25,436 bases of DNA from a virus, in IMG/VR virus record IMGVR_UViG_3300027749_000455, positions 1-25,436 of that record; one strand, written 5' to 3'. Below are positions 21,651-25,436 of this stretch, one piece after another. The notes under the pieces were generated by a model. The model was not told the origin of the DNA. It ran no database searches and saw nothing but the letters and a program-made list of their open reading frames with translations. How positions within the stretch are numbered: position 1 is the stretch's first letter; every line of letters starts with the position of its first letter. The position numbers were made by a program, and so were the translations under genes.

Positions 21651-21976
21651 ACGCATTAAAGTTGGCCACCTTCCTCCTTTTCTCTTGTTCCGCGCTTGCT
21701 GCGAGCGATGAGCAGATAGCCGATGCGGTCTATCGGGTCGAGGGCGGTGCTCGCGCGAAGGTTCCGTACGGTATTCTCTCGATCAAGGTCCATGATACCG
21801 CGCACGCTCGACGCATCTGCCTGAACACGATCCGAAACAACCGTGCTCGCTGGATAAAGGCTGGACAACCTGGTGCATTTCTGGACTACTTGGCGGACAA
21901 ATATTGCCCGCGCTCTGCGGATCCTATCGGTAATAAAAACTGGAAAGTCAACATCAAGAGACTGGTAAACGAGTGA
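21647..21976 (+). CDS. Exported lysozyme-like protein (putative endolysin/transglycosylase)
   Basis: The protein has 109 residues from a GTG at 21647 that overlaps the previous stop. A signal peptide is clear: MNALKLATFLLFSCSALAAS, with likely cleavage after ALAA near residue 19. The mature part starts with a helix carrying Glu32 in AVYRVEGGARAKVPYGIL, the pattern of the catalytic Glu in lysozyme-like and transglycosylase folds, followed by NTIRNNRARW, FLDYLADKYCPRSADP and NKNWKVNIKRL. I recall small phage and bacterial relatives of this kind. The likely role is peptidoglycan cleavage in the periplasm. It lies far from the holin/spanin group. The next gene overlaps as GTGA. Confidence 0.72.
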   Translation: MNALKLATFLLFSCSALAASDEQIADAVYRVEGGARAKVPYGILSIKVHDTAHARRICLNTIRNNRARWIKAGQPGAFLDYLADKYCPRSADPIGNKNWKVNIKRLVNE

Positions 21977-22182
21977 ACAAAAACGCTAGCAGATTCAAGC
22001 TCATGTATTACGCAAAACAATCCAGCAATGGCTGGCACGTCATCAATCCGGTGGACGGGAATCCGATCACTGACAACGCGCCTTACGGTGTGGACCGAGT
22101 CCTGGTGTTCGGGGATGAAGATTCGGCGCTGGAGCGCGCGGAAGCGTGCAACGACGCTCTGGACCTGGAGGGCGCGCTGTGA
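21973..22182 (+). CDS. Small hypothetical protein
   Basis: The protein has 69 residues from a GTG at 21973 overlapping the previous stop; an ATG at 22003 would remove ten residues. NGWHVINPVDGNPITDNAPY followed by GVDRVLVFGDEDSALERAE suggests a small alpha/beta protein. No known family. It is translationally coupled on both sides by GTGA overlaps. Confidence 0.6.
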   Translation: MNKNASRFKLMYYAKQSSNGWHVINPVDGNPITDNAPYGVDRVLVFGDEDSALERAEACNDALDLEGAL

Positions 22183-22460
22183 AGGTCGTTTATCCATCAT
22201 CATTGCCAGAACGCCGGCGAGCGGCATACACGAAGAGCGTTGCGAAGCGTCGTGCGCTGGCAGTGGTTGGAAAACTGGCATGCCTATGTTCCGGGCCGGC
22301 GCATCGGTTGAGCAGCAGCGGGCCTGTATGCCTGCGCTGCGACAACATCGAGGCTCGTTTGAGCCGTAGTTACGCGAAGGAATTCGCCGGTTCAAATCGT
22401 CGCGGCGACAATATTGCTGGTGCGATGGCGACATATTCGGTGCATTGCTCCATCCAATAA
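22179..22460 (+). CDS. Basic Cys-containing hypothetical protein
   Basis: The protein has 93 residues from a GTG at 22179, chosen because it overlaps the previous stop as GTGA. The N-terminus is strongly basic (LPERRRAAYTKSVAKRRALA). The middle has C-x-C (LACLCSGP) and C-x2-C (VCLRCD), enough for one zinc site. Such small basic zinc proteins often bind nucleic acid, but no family is recognised. The end is a helical ARLSRSYAKEFAGSNRRGDN segment. Confidence 0.6.
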   Translation: MKVVYPSSLPERRRAAYTKSVAKRRALAVVGKLACLCSGPAHRLSSSGPVCLRCDNIEARLSRSYAKEFAGSNRRGDNIAGAMATYSVHCSIQ

Positions 22461-22470
22461 TAATTTCACC

Positions 22471-22489
22471 GGCCAACCTGTCGTTGGTC
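22471..22489 (+). other. Intergenic stem-loop
   Basis: GGCCAAC (22471-22477) pairs with GTTGGTC (22483-22489), 7 bp with one G-U pair and a 5-base loop. An outer CACCG/CGGTG pair (22468-22472 and 22500-22504) could extend or replace it. It is in a 113-bp gap without a convincing gene. Confidence 0.5.
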
Positions 22490-22573
22490 GGTTCCCGCTC
22501 GGTGTTCTCTCAATGTGGAAACTGAGGGTCGAAAAGCGCCGGGCGGGGTTTAATTTCTATTACTTAAAACATA

Positions 22574-22729
22574 ATGAGCGCATACATATACATAATAATT
22601 GGTATCTGTTGGTTGTTGAGCATTGTCGGTATAACAATGTTTTTGAGAAGATGTTCTAAGCGACCATGCCCTGCGTGTCGTGCGAGCGGAAAGTATTGTC
22701 GTACGTGTGATGGGGAGGGAGTGATATGA
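22574..22729 (+). CDS. 51-residue membrane-anchored protein with two CxxC motifs
   Basis: The ATG at 22574 follows TTAAAACATA; the TGA at 22729 overlaps the next start as ATGA. One membrane span (YIYIIIGICWLLSIVGITMF) is followed by a basic stop-transfer RRCSKR and then CPACRASGKYCRTCDGEG, two CxxC pairs like the zinc-ribbon repeat of DnaJ (CxxCxGxG). The Cys-rich end would face the cytoplasm. A second frame across the same bases (22515-22659) lacks such features. Function unknown; a membrane-tethered zinc knuckle is plausible. Confidence 0.6.
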   Translation: MSAYIYIIIGICWLLSIVGITMFLRRCSKRPCPACRASGKYCRTCDGEGVI

Positions 22730-22950
22730 ACACTCCAATTGATTCAATTGCTTGGCGAGTGACGATCAAAGGAATCAAGCTGATTGTTTTTTCCGCGACA
22801 GAATCCGGGGCAATATACAAAGCGTTCAAAAATGAGGGTGAACATTGGGACAGTTGGCCACCCCTTTCGATAGAGCGCGCTCCAGAATACGACAAAAGCT
22901 ATCTTCGCCACCGCTCCACGCTGGCTTACGACGAATCCCCACAACCATAA
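22726..22950 (+). CDS. Small hypothetical protein
   Basis: The protein has 74 residues. GGGAGGG lies about 9 bases before the ATG at 22726, which overlaps the stop of the membrane microprotein. IDSIAWRVTIKGIKLIVFSA reads as a beta-hairpin, then TESGAIYKAFKNEGEHWDSW looks like a beta-alpha unit. It is soluble, with no family recognised. Confidence 0.65.
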   Translation: MNTPIDSIAWRVTIKGIKLIVFSATESGAIYKAFKNEGEHWDSWPPLSIERAPEYDKSYLRHRSTLAYDESPQP

Positions 22951-22963
22951 ACCATAAACAAAA

Positions 22964-23227
22964 ATGAAATTAACTATTCAATCCACACAGAACGCGCAGA
23001 CTATTGTTGATTTGTTCAACGCAATCATCACCGGCAACGAGGCTGAGGGTGCGACCCCGTTGTCCATCTACGACGAGGACAAGCATATCTGTTCTCTCGT
23101 CGGAAAAAACGGTGAACAGATTCTGGAACTGATTATCGAGCGGGAGAGCGGGGACAAATTGTGCGCTGGCGCTATCGAGGAAGTCCTTTCCCCTGAGAGC
23201 GACGAAGACCAGCGTAAGGTCAATTGA
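22964..23227 (+). CDS. Small hypothetical protein
   Basis: The protein has 87 residues, starting MKLTIQSTQNAQTIVDLFNA. It appears to be a compact alpha/beta protein (LTIQSTQNAQ; TIVDLFNAIITGNE; HICSLVGKNGEQILELIIER) with an acidic tail (SPESDEDQRKVN). No family is recognised. The leader is CATAAACCATAAACAAAA, the clearest example of the A-rich, Shine-Dalgarno-free leaders here. Confidence 0.65.
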   Translation: MKLTIQSTQNAQTIVDLFNAIITGNEAEGATPLSIYDEDKHICSLVGKNGEQILELIIERESGDKLCAGAIEEVLSPESDEDQRKVN

Positions 23228-23551
23228 CCCATACCGCGCATTCAAATCGCTCTACGGGGCATTTCTGAGCGATTACGACACATCCACATGAGAGCGATGC
23301 ATCCTCTTTCTTGTCCGTTCCCCAACCCCCCGCACAGCGTCGGCCTCAAAGCCGGCAAGCGTAGTGCGGTTGGGGTTGGTACCCTCTCCCATTAGAGGGA
23401 GGGTAATGTTTATCTTTAGAATAAAGTAGAAGGGGGGATGCATAACCGATTGGTAAAAGGTAGGACTATTTGCTTGGGTTACTTGACAGGAAGCGTTCGG
23501 GTGTTTAGGGTAAGTAGGAAGCGATTGGATGTTCGAGATAACAAAAACCAT
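23228..23551 (+). other. 324-bp gap with several stem-loops
   Basis: No gene is convincing here; an ATG at 23438 could extend the next gene upstream. The gap contains AATCGCTC (23245-23252) pairing perfectly with GAGCGATT (23267-23274), a larger hairpin at 23320-23375, and TACCCTC (23380-23386), which can pair with GAGGGTA (23399-23405) or, shifted, CCCTCT with AGAGGG (23382-23387/23394-23399). An AT-rich stretch follows. It may hold a promoter, a structured leader or an origin. Confidence 0.55.
23320..23375 (+). other. Complex hairpin, possible structured RNA
   Basis: Outer stems CCCCAA/TTGGGG (23320-23325/23370-23375) and CCGCAC/GTGCGG (23330-23335/23364-23369) are separated by a four-C bulge. 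An inner stem, GTCGGC/GCCGGC (23339-23344/23351-23356), closes on CTCAAA. This is far more structure than expected by chance over 56 bases. Confidence 0.6.
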
Positions 23552-24316
23552 ATGAGCTACTTGGAAAACGGGACAACATTGAGGTCGCAGTTTAGCGAGA
23601 TGGATCCGAAGCGCCATCATCGTGAGATGGAGGAATCGGAACTATTGGCCCACATCGCCGGGAAGTTGGGATGCGATTTGGAGCGGGCGTCCAGAGCGTT
23701 CGATTCCATGCGGAACACCAAGAGTCGCGTCTTGGTGTTCGACGCAGTTCACGGGCAATGGAGGGGTTGCGACTGGAAACCTGCGGACAAGGCGGCGTTC
23801 GAGCAGATGCTCAGGGACGACCAGCGAGCATTGGAGCGGAAATCAATCCACGAAGCGAAGGAAAGGAGACAGCTAGAAGCAAACGTCGAGAAGCTGCTGG
23901 CCCGCGTGCAGAAGCTGGAGAGGCGGGAGAGCAATCTTGAGGAGACGATAGAGAACCTTGAGCATCTGCTGGCCCGTGTCGAGCACCTGGAGCAGATGGC
24001 CGACCAATCCGAGGTCAGCAACAAGCCTAGCAAAAACGGATTCCTTGAGAAGAAGGCTCAGGGCCGATTGCCGCAAAAGCAAAAACAGCCGACCCGTGAA
24101 GAGCAACAGGCGGCGAGTTTGGCAAAAGCGTTGAGCATGGATTGGAAAAACCAGCCTCCTGCCCCAGAATACGTCCGCCCAAAGACGTTCTCTTCAGGCC
24201 CAAAAGCCACCGATTCAGGCGCAAAACGTGTCTGGCGCGAGGATTCAGGAGATGGGCAAGAGGATTCCGGCGACGGGTACGCCGAGACGATAAAAAAACA
24301 TTGGCAAGAGGCTTGA
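23552..24316 (+). CDS. Coiled-coil hypothetical protein
   Basis: The protein has 254 residues from the ATG at 23552, chosen because the leader AACAAAAACCAT matches others in this region; an ATG at 23438 with GGGGGG before it would add 38 basic residues. Residues about 25-90 look globular (ESELLAHIAGKLGCDLERAS, then VLVFDAVHGQWRGCDWKPAD). Residues about 90-160 are a strong coiled coil (VEKLLARVQKLERR, IENLEHLLARVEHLEQM), and the C-terminal ~90 are Lys/Gln/Pro-rich and probably disordered with a repeated EDSGDG. No known family. Confidence 0.7.
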   Translation: MSYLENGTTLRSQFSEMDPKRHHREMEESELLAHIAGKLGCDLERASRAFDSMRNTKSRVLVFDAVHGQWRGCDWKPADKAAFEQMLRDDQRALERKSIHEAKERRQLEANVEKLLARVQKLERRESNLEETIENLEHLLARVEHLEQMADQSEVSNKPSKNGFLEKKAQGRLPQKQKQPTREEQQAASLAKALSMDWKNQPPAPEYVRPKTFSSGPKATDSGAKRVWREDSGDGQEDSGDGYAETIKKHWQEA

Positions 24317-24431
24317 CGCGATTCTCGGCAACTGAGACACTGCTTAAGCAATCGGGACTAGAGCGGAGAGAGAACCTCCGCCAGGGTGAGGCATGTTTCC
24401 CTTGATGAACACCCGGTTGCATCAATTTCCA

Positions 24432-24713
24432 ATGAATGTTTACACGGCCAAGGATGCAGCGAAGATGATGTGCATATGCACCGAGACGCTTCGCAGGATT
24501 GTCCGGCATGACGGGATCCAGCACAGGAGGATTGGCCGACGGATTTTGTTCACCGACTCCGACATCGCGGCGATTCTTGAGAGTCGGCTGATGACCGGAG
24601 CGGTGAACCCATACGCACGAAAAGTAAAACAAGAGAACAAAAGTACAGAAAATGAGTACAAACCCAGACTACACAGTGACAGTTCAGCAACCGTTGACGG
24701 TCAGCCCGCCTGA
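24432..24713 (+). CDS. HTH_17/excisionase-like DNA-binding protein
   Basis: The protein has 93 residues from the ATG at 24432; in-frame ATGs at 24393 and 24405 would add up to 13 residues. VYTAKDAAKMMCICTETLRR followed by IVRHDGIQHRRIGRRILFTD is a MerR-like winged HTH of the HTH_17/AlpA/excisionase class, used by small regulators and Xis proteins. The DIAAILESR helix closes the domain. The Lys/Asn-rich tail is flexible. It overlaps the RecT-like gene by 62 bp. Regulation of the recombination genes is plausible; no integrase is seen in the window. Confidence 0.75.
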   Translation: MNVYTAKDAAKMMCICTETLRRIVRHDGIQHRRIGRRILFTDSDIAAILESRLMTGAVNPYARKVKQENKSTENEYKPRLHSDSSATVDGQPA

Positions 24714-25436
24714 CTCGACGACGTTCTACGACAGGATCAACAGCCCGCTTGATGCGGTCAAAACGATGGGCGATTGGATTGCCCATAGCGGAATGTTCGG
24801 ATGCGTGAAACCGGAACAAGGATACGTCCTCGCCCTCGAATGTTTGGCGAACAGGCAGACTCCATTGGCTTGGAAGACGCAGAACCATCTCATCAACGGC
24901 AACATCACAATGAAAAGCGAGGCAATGCTCGCTGGGATGATGAACGCGGGATGGGACATCGACTGGATTCAGTTCGATGCTGCGGCTGCGGTCGCGGAGT
25001 TCATCAAGGGAACCAAGAAGGTCCGGGTCGCGTTCACGTCGGCTGATGCGAAGCTCGCCGGGATGTTGCCGGCAAAGCCTGGTAGTGGGTGGGCCAAGTT
25101 CCCCGCCGAGATGCTGCGTGCGCGCGTCATCAGCAAGGCGACACGTATGCTGGATCCCCGAATCACCCAGGGTCGATACACACCGGAGGAGGTGGCCGAC
25201 TTCAGTGGCAGTCCATTGCCGGCACAATCGATTCCTGCGGTAACGGTTCAACCGGTCGCTCCATCCGCCACCGTCAACCAGTACACACTGGTCGATAAGC
25301 TGGAAATCATCCTCGAAGAACATGCGGATGTCGCCAACAAGTTCTTGATTTACAAGAACCTGATCAACGAAGGGCAGAACTTCAGGGACGTATCTTCAAA
25401 GGTTGCATCGATGATTGTCGGTGATTCAGAGGGGTT
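24652..25436 (+). CDS. RecT-like single-strand annealing protein, partial
   Basis: The frame is open from the ATG at 24652 to the right edge (261 residues, C-terminus missing). Core features match RecT-type annealing proteins: LECLANRQTPLAWKTQNHLI with NGNITMKSEAMLAGMMNAGW, then VRVAFTSADAKLAGM, and WAKFPAEMLRARVISKATRM followed by YTPEEVADF. The protein would anneal complementary single strands during phage recombination and replication. The leader AACAAAAGTACAGAAA has no Shine-Dalgarno sequence. A partner exonuclease may lie beyond the edge. Confidence 0.8.
   Translation, partial: MSTNPDYTVTVQQPLTVSPPDSTTFYDRINSPLDAVKTMGDWIAHSGMFGCVKPEQGYVLALECLANRQTPLAWKTQNHLINGNITMKSEAMLAGMMNAGWDIDWIQFDAAAAVAEFIKGTKKVRVAFTSADAKLAGMLPAKPGSGWAKFPAEMLRARVISKATRMLDPRITQGRYTPEEVADFSGSPLPAQSIPAVTVQPVAPSATVNQYTLVDKLEIILEEHADVANKFLIYKNLINEGQNFRDVSSKVASMIVGDSEG

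Noticed and set aside
22515-22659. 48-residue plus-strand frame overlapping the membrane CxxC microprotein
   Set aside because: It has no recognisable feature, while the competing frame at 22574 has a membrane span, two CxxC motifs and a stop/start overlap with the next gene. Not fully excluded.
23368-23379. GGTTGGGGTTGG as a G-quadruplex
   Set aside because: Only two-tetrad runs with no middle loop, and the bases are already explained by the outer stem of the 23320-23375 hairpin.
24550-25323. Minus-strand 257-residue open frame
   Set aside because: It is antisense to the RecT-like gene, whose motifs are clear; no feature of its own.

Overview
The window is a piece of a tailed double-stranded DNA phage genome (Caudoviricetes), complete at neither end. 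Recognisable parts are a terminase large subunit, a long podovirus-like portal, a scaffold-like protein, a major capsid protein, collagen-like and other tail-fibre proteins, a holin/spanin lysis group and a RecT-like annealing protein. A lipoprotein o-spanin candidate and an exported lysozyme-like protein imply a Gram-negative host. Many genes lack a clear Shine-Dalgarno sequence and follow A/C-rich leaders instead. This would suit a host such as Verrucomicrobiota, Planctomycetota or Bacteroidota, but the host cannot be fixed from the sequence. I saw no integrase, tRNA, rRNA or CRISPR array.

Layout. (1) 1-3006, minus strand: a large virion protein that runs off the left edge, preceded by a collagen-like/C1q-like fibre. 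(2) 3061-12892, plus strand: one tightly overlapping operon of TerL, a Cys-rich protein, portal, a five-gene sugar and methyl-transfer cassette (GT32-like, two SAM methyltransferases, GT25-like, a GH130-like propeller), a small protein and a scaffold-like protein. It closes at a hairpin terminator. (3) 12956-19186, minus strand, convergent with region 2. In transcription order: a possible leader peptide, a TerS-like protein, a PD-(D/E)XK nuclease, a 45-residue ORF, the major capsid protein, a GNRA-loop terminator, four small virion/tail genes, a tail fibre, a DUF7936-like protein, two holin-like proteins, an overlapping spanin pair and a 51-residue GSGPY protein. (4) 19262-25436, plus strand, divergent from region 3: many small genes of an early or accessory region, broken by intergenic stem-loops. 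They include a DUF7227-like Cys-rich protein, an exported lysozyme-like protein, a membrane-anchored double-CxxC microprotein, a coiled-coil protein, a HTH protein and a RecT-like protein cut by the right edge.

The head genes are split between two convergent operons: TerL, portal and scaffold on one strand, TerS and capsid on the other. The cassette between portal and scaffold is the most unusual content. Its position in a late structural operon suggests that the phage glycosylates or methylates either its own virion or the host surface during assembly. Eight genes are shorter than 60 codons (23 to 59 residues). They were found by reading across gaps and 4-bp stop/start overlaps.
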